NCBI GenBank assembly: GCA_964563165.1
Contig: CAZLWA010000036.1
Span: 1-7,319 of the forward strand
Origin: CAZLWA01 sp964563165
Lineage (GTDB): Bacteria; CLD3; SB21
Direction of reading: 5' to 3'
Length of the DNA stretch: 7,319 nt
Shown: positions 1 through 5,574 of the stretch, one piece after another
How the letters are laid out: every line of letters begins with the position of its first letter
How positions within the stretch are numbered: position 1 is the stretch's first letter
Notes under the pieces: generated by a model
What the model saw: only the letters and a program-made list of their open reading frames with translations
Told to the model about the DNA's origin: nothing
Database searches by the model: none
Made by a program: the position numbers and the translations under genes

Positions 1-81
1 AGCCACCGGGCTATTCTGAAGGACGGCACCCAAATTCCTATTAGCCGTTCCGGACATGAAAGGATCAAAGAACTTTTGTGA
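1..81 (+). CDS. LytTR-family response regulator, C-terminal end (partial)
   Basis: An open frame enters from the left edge and stops at TGA 79-81. It encodes 26 residues, SHRAILKDGTQIPISR followed by SGHERIKELL. The stretch 'LKDGTQIPISR' is the typical end of a LytTR DNA-binding domain, in which a Gly turn leads to an 'I/V-P-V/I-S-R' strand and a short final helix. Such proteins are usually two-component response regulators (receiver domain plus LytTR) that bind direct repeats in promoters. The receiver and most of the DNA-binding domain lie outside the window, so the call rests on this tail only. The gene ends 159 bases before the adaptor gene, on the same strand, and is a plausible local regulator of the export operon. 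That link is inference. Confidence 0.75.
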   Translation, partial: SHRAILKDGTQIPISRSGHERIKELL

Positions 82-161
82 ACGGAGGATTGAATTTCTG
101 AAAATTATTGCTAAATTATTCTCCGATCCGAATGTTTAGAAAAGCAGTCAATTGACTAAGG

Positions 162-190
162 CTGAAAATGAAACCGGTCCAAATGATAAT
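162..190 (+). promoter_or_regulatory. Candidate promoter for the export operon
   Basis: CTGAAA (162-167), a 17-base spacer and GATAAT (185-190) match the sigma70-type consensus at 4/6 and 5/6 positions. Just downstream, TAATTTTG (197-204) also fits the Bacteroidota -7 pattern TAnnTTTG, though I see no matching TTTG element upstream of it. Either would give a short leader before the ATG at 241. The region is AT-rich, so chance matches are likely. A LytTR operator (paired direct repeats) was looked for in 82-160 and not seen clearly. Confidence 0.25.
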
Positions 191-230
191 TTTTGATAAT
201 TTTGCGTTCGCTGCGTTTTAGCGGTAATAC

Positions 231-235
231 AGGGG
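231..235 (+). promoter_or_regulatory. Ribosome binding site that fixes the adaptor start at 241
   Basis: AGGGG lies five bases upstream of ATG 241. An in-frame TTG at 193 would extend the protein by 16 residues, but no purine-rich site precedes it. The extension also reads like untranslated leader, so ATG 241 is preferred. Confidence 0.6.
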
Positions 236-240
236 TTTTT

Positions 241-1476
241 ATGGAAACAGAAAAAGCGGATCTATCGTCTCTGAAGATCAATCGGTCGCCGGATCTTGAA
301 CCGGAAGGAGCAAATAACGGGCGCAGCAAAATATTTTTGATCGTCGGAATTATTGCGGCAGTCGTGATTACCGGATATTTTCTGGTTCCGACTTTCAGGT
401 CTGCAAAACCCGTTACGCTGACAACGGTTGCGTTAACTTATCCTTCCGCCGCCAGCGGTGTTCTTACTGCCAGCGGCTATATTGTCCCGCAGCGCAAGGC
501 ATCGGTAGCATCGAAGGGAACGGGGCGCTTGGTTTTTCTCGGAGTCGAGGAAGGGGATCGCGTAAAAGCCGGACAAGTTATCGCACGGCTTGAAAGCTCC
601 GACGTGGAAGCCCAACTCGATCAAAGCAGGGCTAATCTGGCTGTAGTTCAGGCGCAGTTGGAGCAATCGGAAGCCGATCTGGAAAAAGCGAAAAAAGATT
701 ACGATCGCAACGAATCTTTTCTGAAATCCAAGGTGATCTCCGAGTCTGATTTTGACGTATTCAAATCGCAATATAAATCTGCGCAAGCCCGCGTAGCGTC
801 GGCCAAAGCCAACGTAGGCTCGTATCAGGCCGCCATCCGCGGAGCCGAAGTGCAGCTTGAAAATACCATCATCCGCGCGCCGTTCGATGCGACCGTGCTG
901 ACAAAAAACGCCGACGTCGGTGAAATTGTTGCGCCCTTCGCCGCCGGCGCCAATTCGAGAGGCAATGTCGTGACGCTCGCGGACATGTCTTCGTTGCAGC
1001 TGGAGGCGGATGTCTCCGAATCCAATATCGAGCGCGTGAAGATCGATCAGCCTTGCGAGATCACGCTGGATGCGTTTCCCGAAAAACGCTACCGGGGTGT
1101 CGTCTGGAAAATAGTTCCCACCGCGGACCGCGCTAAAGCGACGATCATGACGAAAATTAAATTCATCGATATCGATAATAAGGTACTGCCCGAGATGAGT
1201 GCGAAAGTTACTTTTTTAAGCGAGTCGGTCAGTGACAGCGCGATGCAGGCAAGGCCGAAAATGATGGTTCCCGTATCTGCTCTGGCGGATCGCGGCGGCA
1301 AGAAAGTTTTATGGGTGGTAAAAGAAGACAGGGTAACTGAGACCGTCGTCCTGTCAGGAAACAAATTTGGCGACCGCATCGAGATTCTCGGCGGAGTTAA
1401 TGCCGGAGATAAAGTGGTTCTCTCTCCGGGCGACGATCTTAGGAATGGAGACAAAGTGATATCAAATTCCAAATGA
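241..1476 (+). CDS. Periplasmic adaptor (membrane fusion protein), HlyD/MacA-like
   Basis: This 411-residue protein is the periplasmic adaptor of an ABC export system. It would join the inner-membrane transporter encoded downstream to an outer-membrane channel. A polar cytoplasmic tail (about 1-29) is followed by one membrane helix (about 30-49) that anchors it in the inner membrane. Next come a lipoyl half-motif (about 85-121, with 'VEEGDRVKAGQVIARL'), a long alpha-hairpin coiled coil rich in Ala, Gln and Glu (about 123-207), and the second lipoyl half ('TIIRAPFDATVL', 209-220). A beta-barrel domain (about 251-327) and a membrane-proximal domain (about 341-409) complete the usual MacA/RND-adaptor order. 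The length is normal for the family. The start is ATG 241, chosen for its ribosome binding site. The last codons and the TGA stop lie within the left arm of a 7-bp repeat array, so the extreme C-terminus (SNSK) may be encoded by repeat DNA. The substrate cannot be told from the sequence. Confidence 0.9.
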   Translation: METEKADLSSLKINRSPDLEPEGANNGRSKIFLIVGIIAAVVITGYFLVPTFRSAKPVTLTTVALTYPSAASGVLTASGYIVPQRKASVASKGTGRLVFLGVEEGDRVKAGQVIARLESSDVEAQLDQSRANLAVVQAQLEQSEADLEKAKKDYDRNESFLKSKVISESDFDVFKSQYKSAQARVASAKANVGSYQAAIRGAEVQLENTIIRAPFDATVLTKNADVGEIVAPFAAGANSRGNVVTLADMSSLQLEADVSESNIERVKIDQPCEITLDAFPEKRYRGVVWKIVPTADRAKATIMTKIKFIDIDNKVLPEMSAKVTFLSESVSDSAMQARPKMMVPVSALADRGGKKVLWVVKEDRVTETVVLSGNKFGDRIEILGGVNAGDKVVLSPGDDLRNGDKVISNSK

Positions 1477-1505
1477 CAAGACCCAAACTCCAAATAAATT
1501 CCAAA
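1470..1505 (+). repeat. Left inverted-repeat arm of S23 cassette 1
   Basis: The arm pairs with 1899-1934 at 30 of 36 positions. From 1463 the DNA runs in 7-bp units starting CAA: CAAATTC, CAAATGA, CAAGACC, CAAACTC, CAAATAA. The adaptor's stop codon (1474-1476) is part of the second unit. Confidence 0.75.
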
Positions 1506-1524
1506 TCAAAATTCTGAAACGACC

Positions 1525-1880
1525 ATGGCTGAGAATAAGATCTATGATTTGGAAGACAGGACTTTTAAGTTCGCAAGAAATATTGCTATCTTATGCAAAA
1601 AACTACCCAGCAATTTGATAAATACTGAATATGTAAAGAGCTGATTCGTTCTTCGGCTTCCATTGGTGCAAATTACATTGAAGCCAACGAGGCTTTGAGT
1701 AAAAAGGATTTTTTGATGCGAATCAAAATTTCGAGAAAAGAAGCGAAAGAATCAGCCTTTTGGTTAAGTCTCATCAATGAGACTAATGACATTAAATTTG
1801 GTGAAGAATTAAATAGTCTTTTGAAAGAATCTGTTGAACTAAAGAAAATCTTGTCGGCCATACTAATTAATTCAGAATAG
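1525..1880 (+). pseudogene. S23/IVP four-helix-bundle protein, frameshifted
   Basis: ATG 1525 opens a frame beginning MAENKIYDLEDRTFKFARN that runs for 39 residues and hits TGA 1642-1644. The rest of the protein continues in the -1 frame from CTG 1641: 'LIRSSASIGANYIEANEAL' and then 'SKKDFLMRIKISRKEAKES', ending at TAG 1878-1880. Restoring one base near 1640 would give a protein of about 118 residues, the normal length of the family. 'SSxSIGANYIEA' and 'KISRKEAKES' are hallmark segments of the four-helix-bundle (23S rRNA intervening sequence protein) family. The family's biochemical role is not established; members form helical oligomers. No strong ribosome binding site precedes ATG 1525. No canonical slippery heptamer sits at the junction, so a mutation or sequencing error is likelier than programmed frameshifting. 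The gene lies between inverted repeats inside the transporter operon. Confidence 0.85.
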
Positions 1881-1898
1881 TTTGTTTGCGATTTGTTT

Positions 1899-1934
1899 TT
1901 TGAAATTTATTTGGAATTTGGAGATTGTCTTTTG
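1899..1934 (+). repeat. Right inverted-repeat arm of S23 cassette 1
   Basis: This is the reverse complement of 1470-1505 with six mismatches. It contains the tandem 7-mer ATTTGGA ATTTGGA (1909-1922) and further loosely 7-bp-spaced TTTG units to about 1943. In a transcript the two arms could pair and enclose the broken S23 gene. Confidence 0.75.
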
Positions 1935-1956
1935 TTATTTTTGTCGGATATTAATA

Positions 1957-1962
1957 TAGGAG
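1957..1962 (+). promoter_or_regulatory. Ribosome binding site that fixes the ATPase start at 1971
   Basis: TAGGAG lies eight bases upstream of ATG 1971. An upstream in-frame TTG (1893) would add 26 residues encoded by the inverted-repeat arm and has no such site. ABC ATPases of this class also normally begin just before the 'I-x-x-V-S-K-x-Y' strand, which fits ATG 1971. Confidence 0.65.
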
Positions 1963-1970
1963 ATTCAAAA

Positions 1971-2642
1971 ATGCCCGGAATTGTAGAAATCCAAAATGTA
2001 AGCAAGGCGTATAAACGCGACCGCATGGTCATTCCCGTACTGCAGAATATCAATCTTTCCGTTCCCGAGAAGGAATTTTTGGCGTTGATGGGGCCGTCGG
2101 GCTCGGGCAAGTCCACACTGCTGAATTTGATCGCGGGAATTGATAAGCCTACGTCGGGAAACGTTACGGTCGCAGGCACAAATGTCGGCACGCTGGGAGA
2201 ATCGGCGCTTGCGAAATGGCGCTCGCATAACGTCGGATTTATTTTTCAATTTTATAATTTAATGCCGGTTTTGACGGCTTTTGAAAACGTCGAACTGCCG
2301 CTGCATCTCACGAATTTATCAAAAAAAGAAAAATCCGAACACGTCAGGAAAGTTTTAGAAATTGTCGGACTCTCGGATCGCGTTAAACATTATCCCAATC
2401 AGCTGTCGGGCGGCCAGCAGCAGCGCGTCGCCATTGCCCGAGCGATCGTTACGGATCCGACGCTCATCGTTGCCGATGAACCGACCGGCGATCTCGACCG
2501 CCAGTCCGCCGAAGACATTCTGACGCTGCTGGAGCGGCTTAACAAGGAATTGGGCAAAACGATCATCATCGTGACGCACGATCCGCACGCCGCGGAACGG
2601 GCGCATACGAAACGGCATTTGGATAAAGGAGCGCTTTCTTAA
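1971..2642 (+). CDS. ABC transporter ATPase, MacB/LolD class
   Basis: This 223-residue nucleotide-binding subunit hydrolyses ATP on the cytoplasmic face to drive the two permeases encoded next. All catalytic motifs are present: Walker A GPSGSGKS (41-48), Q-loop Gln93 in 'FIFQFYNL', signature LSGGQ (145-149) with 'QQRVAIARA', Walker B LIVADE (165-170) followed by 'PTGDLD', and the switch His203 in 'VTHD'. The 'FQFYNLMPVLTAFENVELP' stretch and the 'DEPTGDLD' box are typical of the MacB/LolD/FtsE group (class 3 exporters and mechanotransmission transporters). Full MacB proteins fuse ATPase and membrane domains; here they are separate genes, as in LolCDE. The TAA stop runs directly into the 7-bp repeat array of the second S23 cassette. 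A weak promoter-like pair (TTGTCT 1925-1930, GATATT 1947-1952) lies partly in the upstream repeat arm, which might allow separate expression; this is speculative. Confidence 0.93.
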   Translation: MPGIVEIQNVSKAYKRDRMVIPVLQNINLSVPEKEFLALMGPSGSGKSTLLNLIAGIDKPTSGNVTVAGTNVGTLGESALAKWRSHNVGFIFQFYNLMPVLTAFENVELPLHLTNLSKKEKSEHVRKVLEIVGLSDRVKHYPNQLSGGQQQRVAIARAIVTDPTLIVADEPTGDLDRQSAEDILTLLERLNKELGKTIIIVTHDPHAAERAHTKRHLDKGALS

Positions 2643-2644
2643 TT

Positions 2645-2677
2645 AATTAAGAATTAAGAATTGAGAATTAAGAATTA
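2645..2677 (+). repeat. Left inverted-repeat arm of S23 cassette 2 (AATTAAG heptamers)
   Basis: The units are AATTAAG, AATTAAG, AATTGAG, AATTAAG and AATTA. The arm pairs with 3048-3080 at 30 of 33 positions. It begins two bases after the ATPase stop codon, which itself sits in repeat-like TTAATTAA. Because the unit is 7 bp and carries TAA or TGA, stop codons fall in all three forward frames (2648, 2655, 2662). Confidence 0.8.
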
Positions 2678-2687
2678 GGGGGAGAGG

Positions 2688-3050
2688 ATGCCAAAAGAAA
2701 ATCTCATCAAAGATAAATCTTATGAATTTGCTCTTAGGGTAATAAAATTATATCAGTATTTAATTAAAGAAAAAAAGGAATTTGTAATATCAAAGCAGAT
2801 CTTAAGAAGCGGAACGTCGATCGGAGCGATGATCAGAGAATCTGTGTATGGAGAATCCAGGGCCGATTTTATTCATAAGCTGTCCATGGCGAACAAGGAG
2901 GCACATGAAACACAATACTGGATTCAGCTTATCAGAGATTCGCATTTTATCAGCGCAAAAGCCGCCGATTCTCTGCTCATCGACTGCGAAGAACTGTGTA
3001 AAATTATTTCAAGAATCATACTAACGACCAAATCGAATTCAAAAAAATAA
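2688..3050 (+). CDS. S23/IVP four-helix-bundle protein
   Basis: This is an intact 120-residue member of the four-helix-bundle (23S rRNA intervening sequence protein) family. The diagnostic stretch is 'QILRSGTSIGAMIRES' (about 37-53), followed by 'DFIHKLSMANKEAHETQYW', the counterpart of 'KISRKEAKES' in the broken copy at 1525-1880. No signal peptide or membrane helix is seen, so it should be cytoplasmic. The length is typical. A strong purine-rich ribosome binding site (GGGGGAGAGG, 2678-2687) directly precedes ATG 2688, so the gene looks expressed. It starts 45 bases after the ATPase stop and ends 43 bases before the first permease, enclosed by inverted repeats; its stop codon lies at the first base of the right arm. 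The family's function is not known; related helical bundles occur as Avd proteins of diversity-generating retroelements, but no reverse transcriptase or variable repeat is present here. Confidence 0.88.
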   Translation: MPKENLIKDKSYEFALRVIKLYQYLIKEKKEFVISKQILRSGTSIGAMIRESVYGESRADFIHKLSMANKEAHETQYWIQLIRDSHFISAKAADSLLIDCEELCKIISRIILTTKSNSKK

Positions 3051-3080
3051 TTATTAATTCTTAATCCTTAATTCTTAATT
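3048..3080 (+). repeat. Right inverted-repeat arm of S23 cassette 2
   Basis: CTTAATT-type 7-mers form the reverse complement of 2645-2677 with three mismatches. The arm starts at the S23 stop codon (TAA 3048-3050) and ends five bases before the GAGGAA ribosome binding site (3085-3090) of the permease. Pairing of the two arms in the mRNA would therefore place a long AU-rich stem next to that site. Confidence 0.8.
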
Positions 3081-3093
3081 CTACGAGGAATCT

Positions 3094-4251
3094 ATGCTTC
3101 TAAAACTACTGATTAAAAACGCTTTGCGTCACAAGTTGAGGACCATCCTGACGATCGTTGGAATTGCGATTGCCGTGATCGCCTTCGGCTTGCTGAGAAC
3201 CGTCGTCAGTGCGTGGTATGCCGGAGTCGAAGCTTCTGCCGCTAATCGCCTGATCACGCGGCAAGCGATATCGTTCATATTTCCGCTGCCGTATTCCTAC
3301 CGTGACCAGATCTCGAAAATACCCGGTGTCGAAACCGTGAGTTATTTCAATTGGTTTCAGGGCGTGTATATCGACAAAAATCAGTTCTTCGCACGGATGG
3401 CCTGCGATCCCGAGACGCTGCCGGAGGTCTACCCGGAATTTGTCATCGCGAAGGATCAGTACGAAACATTCCGGAAAGAACGCAATGCCTGCGTCATCGG
3501 AGCCGATATCGCCCAAAAATACAACCTGAAGATCGGCGACATCATGCCGATCGAAGGGGATATTTATCCGGGGCAATGGCAATTTGTCGTGCGTGGGATC
3601 TACCAGCCGCGTGATAAAACCGTCGATGCCACGCAAATGTTCTTTCATTGGGCGTATTTGGATGAACGGATGAAACAGGACACGCCCGGGCGTGCGGGGC
3701 AAGTAGGTTGGTACGTGGTAAAGATCAAAGACCCGGCGCAATCGGCGGCGATCTCCCAGGCGATCGACAATCTTTTTCAAAACTCCCGCGCCGAAACGAA
3801 AACTGAGACCGAGCGCGCATTTCAGCAGGGGTTTGTGGCTGCGTCCGGTGCGTTCATCCAGGCGATGAATGTCGTATCATTCGTTATTATCGGTATCATT
3901 ATGCTGGTGCTGGGCAATACCATGATCATGTCGGCACGCGAGCGGACCCAGGAATATGCCGTCATGAAAACACTCGGGTTTTCCACGAAACACCTGGTGG
4001 TATTTATTTCCGGCGAATCACTTTTTATTTCCATTGTAGGAGGAGGAATCGGCCTGGCCCTGACGGTTGTTTTTGTGAACCTTTTTGCCACATTCATGCC
4101 GAAAGGATTTTTCCCCGTATTCAATATCGAACCGTCGACGGTTATTCTAAGCGCATCTTCGGCTCTCATGGTCGGAATTGCCGCTTCGATTTTTCCGATT
4201 CAGCGCGCCCTGAAAACAAAGATCGTTGACGGACTGAGATTTATCGGATAG
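3094..4251 (+). CDS. ABC transporter permease 1, MacB/FtsX type
   Basis: This 385-residue membrane subunit has the MacB/LolC topology. One N-terminal helix (about 17-38, after 'ALRHKLRTIL') leads to a periplasmic domain of about 220 residues (MacB_PCD-like), then three helices near 259-279, 308-333 and 350-369 that form the FtsX domain. 'RTQEYAVMKTLGFS' after the second helix is the conserved cytoplasmic segment that contacts the ATPase, and the end 'ALKTKIVDGLRFIG' is also typical. In this class ATP hydrolysis moves the periplasmic domain to push substrate outward rather than through a membrane pore. GAGGAA at 3085-3090 is the ribosome binding site. The next gene encodes a second, divergent permease, so a LolC/LolE-like heterodimer is likely. 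The substrate is unknown; peptide, drug, lipid or lipoprotein export all remain possible. Confidence 0.9.
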   Translation: MLLKLLIKNALRHKLRTILTIVGIAIAVIAFGLLRTVVSAWYAGVEASAANRLITRQAISFIFPLPYSYRDQISKIPGVETVSYFNWFQGVYIDKNQFFARMACDPETLPEVYPEFVIAKDQYETFRKERNACVIGADIAQKYNLKIGDIMPIEGDIYPGQWQFVVRGIYQPRDKTVDATQMFFHWAYLDERMKQDTPGRAGQVGWYVVKIKDPAQSAAISQAIDNLFQNSRAETKTETERAFQQGFVAASGAFIQAMNVVSFVIIGIIMLVLGNTMIMSARERTQEYAVMKTLGFSTKHLVVFISGESLFISIVGGGIGLALTVVFVNLFATFMPKGFFPVFNIEPSTVILSASSALMVGIAASIFPIQRALKTKIVDGLRFIG

Positions 4252-4314
4252 ACAAATGGTAAAGTTCTGCACATGCTGATGTTTAAAATAAAATTTATCT
4301 GAAGGATCTTAATT

Positions 4315-5484
4315 ATGAAAATTCCACTTAAATATGTTACCGGAAATTTCAAATCCCGGAGATTGACTACTGGAATTACCGTGGCGGGCATCGCCCTCGT
4401 CGTGTTCGTGTTTGCCGCGGTGCTGATGATGGCGCACGGCGTGCAGAAAACCCTGGTAGCTACCGGATCGGATGAGAATGTTCTGATCGCACGTAAATCC
4501 GCCAACGGAGAAATCTCAAGTATCATTGACGGCGCAACGGCGAATGTGATCCTCACGCTTCCGCAAATTGCGAAAGACAAGGATGGCAAGCCGATCGTGT
4601 CGGCTGAACCGGTGGTGATCATTAATCTCGAAAAGACCGGCGGCGGCATGAGCAATATCACCGTACGGGGCGTTTCGAAAGAAGCATTTAATTTACGCCC
4701 CCAGGTAAAATTAATAGACGGGCGCATGTTTAATTTTGGGGCCCGGGAGATCATTGCCGCGAGCGCCATTACTAAGCGCTTCAAGGGTGCCGGTATCGGG
4801 GACCAGGTGAAATTTGCCGGTGACCGGTGGACGATCGTCGGCCTTTTTGAAGCCGACGGCAGCGGGTTTGATTCGGAGTTGTGGGGCGACGCGCTCCAGC
4901 TGCTTTCGTCCTTCAACCGCGGCAACAGCGTGTCCACGATGACCGTTCGCCTTACCGGACCGGATGAATTCGATTCTTTCAAAAAAGCCTTCGAAGGCGA
5001 CCGCCGGCTCCAGCAGTTTGAGCCGGAGAGGGAAAAAAGATATTTTGAAAAGCAGTCCGAACTCATGGCGACATTCATTCGCATTCTCGGCATTTTCATA
5101 ACCGTGATCTTCAGTGCGGGCGCCGTGATCGGTGCGCTTATTACCATGTACGCCTCGGTCGCCAACCGGACCGTGGAGGTCGGCACGCTGCGCGCGCTCG
5201 GGTTTCGCCGCCGCAGCGTTATGTTCGCATTTCTGACCGAGTCGGTGTTCCTGTCTCTCATCGGCTGGGCCGCGGGCCTGGTGATCGCGTCTTTCCTGCA
5301 ATTCTTTACGATCTCAACTTTGAATTTCGGCTCGTTTGCGGAACTTGCATTTTCTTTTGCGCTGTCGCCGAGTATTATTATCTCATCGCTCATCTTCGCA
5401 GTTGGCATGGGTTTCAGCGGCGGATTTCTGCCGTCGATACGTGCGGCGAGACTCAATATCGTAGATTCGCTCAGGAGCGCTTAA
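4315..5484 (+). CDS. ABC transporter permease 2, MacB/FtsX type
   Basis: This 389-residue partner of the preceding permease has the same layout. The first helix (about 18-40, 'GITVAGIALVVFVFAAVLMM') is followed by a periplasmic domain to about residue 250, then helices near 257-280, 310-333 and 353-374. 'NRTVEVGTLRALGFRRRSV' after the second helix is the conserved FtsX-domain ATPase-contact segment, and the protein ends in 'RAARLNIVDSLRSA', close to the end of permease 1. The two permeases are clearly paralogous in architecture but differ strongly in the periplasmic domain, consistent with a heterodimer. The gene starts 63 bases after permease 1; AAGGA at 4302-4306 is the ribosome binding site. 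Unlike the two earlier operon junctions, this gap holds no repeat or inserted gene. The TAA stop runs straight into a 7-bp repeat array (5490-5524). Confidence 0.9.
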   Translation: MKIPLKYVTGNFKSRRLTTGITVAGIALVVFVFAAVLMMAHGVQKTLVATGSDENVLIARKSANGEISSIIDGATANVILTLPQIAKDKDGKPIVSAEPVVIINLEKTGGGMSNITVRGVSKEAFNLRPQVKLIDGRMFNFGAREIIAASAITKRFKGAGIGDQVKFAGDRWTIVGLFEADGSGFDSELWGDALQLLSSFNRGNSVSTMTVRLTGPDEFDSFKKAFEGDRRLQQFEPEREKRYFEKQSELMATFIRILGIFITVIFSAGAVIGALITMYASVANRTVEVGTLRALGFRRRSVMFAFLTESVFLSLIGWAAGLVIASFLQFFTISTLNFGSFAELAFSFALSPSIIISSLIFAVGMGFSGGFLPSIRAARLNIVDSLRSA

Positions 5485-5489
5485 TTCAA

Positions 5490-5524
5490 TTAAGAATTAC
5501 GAATTAAGAGTTATGAATTATGAA
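5490..5524 (+). repeat. Solo heptamer array without an S23 gene
   Basis: Five tandem 7-bp units follow the second permease: TTAAGAA, TTACGAA, TTAAGAG, TTATGAA, TTATGAA. They are of the same kind as the AATTAAG arms around the second S23 gene. No inverted partner is found before the next gene at 5575. This may be the source or target type of repeat for such cassettes, a remnant after loss of one, or an independent short tandem repeat. Confidence 0.75.
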
Positions 5525-5574
5525 ACCGCCATCAAATACTCTTTTAACGGAGCGATTTTGAAAGAAGAAGCGGG

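Larger units (their letters stand above)
1470..1934 (+). other. S23 cassette 1: broken four-helix-bundle gene between inverted repeats
   Basis: A unit of 465 bases lies between the adaptor and ATPase genes. Its ends are 36-nt imperfect inverted repeats that match at 30 of 36 positions, and its only gene is the frameshifted S23-type ORF 1525-1880. The DNA is visibly more AT-rich than the flanking transport genes. It resembles the stem-loop intervening sequences of 23S rRNA that carry S23 ORFs in Leptospira and Coxiella, but it is placed between protein genes. No target-site duplication or transposase is visible, so mobility is inferred only from the layout. Confidence 0.5.
2645..3080 (+). other. 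S23 cassette 2: intact four-helix-bundle gene between inverted repeats
   Basis: A unit of 436 bases separates the ATPase from the first permease. Its ends are 33-nt inverted repeats (30 of 33 matching) made of AATTAAG-like 7-mers, and it contains only the intact S23 gene 2688-3050. The layout is the same as in the cassette at 1470-1934, but the repeat sequence and the protein subfamily differ, which suggests an independent arrival. No transposase or target duplication is visible. Confidence 0.5.

Noticed and set aside
193..240. TTG start extending the adaptor by 16 residues
   Set aside because: It has no ribosome binding site, while ATG 241 has AGGGG at good spacing; the added residues are not typical of an adaptor N-terminus.
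1580..1645. Programmed -1 frameshift in the first S23 gene
   Set aside because: No canonical X_XXY_YYZ heptamer lies at the junction. The A-run near 1597 is in the wrong place, because shifting there meets a stop before the second half of the gene.
1893..1970. TTG start extending the ATPase by 26 residues
   Set aside because: The extension is encoded by the inverted-repeat arm. ATG 1971 has TAGGAG upstream and starts at the usual point for this family.
2688..3050. Diversity-generating retroelement accessory gene (Avd)
   Set aside because: Avd proteins are structurally related four-helix bundles, but no reverse transcriptase, template repeat or variable repeat is present in the window.
3106..3780. 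A 224-codon open frame on the minus strand
   Set aside because: It is fully opposite permease 1, with a low-complexity Arg/Asp/His-rich product and no ribosome binding site.
4200..5456. A 418-codon open frame on the minus strand
   Set aside because: It lies opposite the second permease, which has clear FtsX-family motifs. The minus-strand product is rich in Arg, Ser, Pro and Met with no recognisable domain, which is typical of an antisense shadow.
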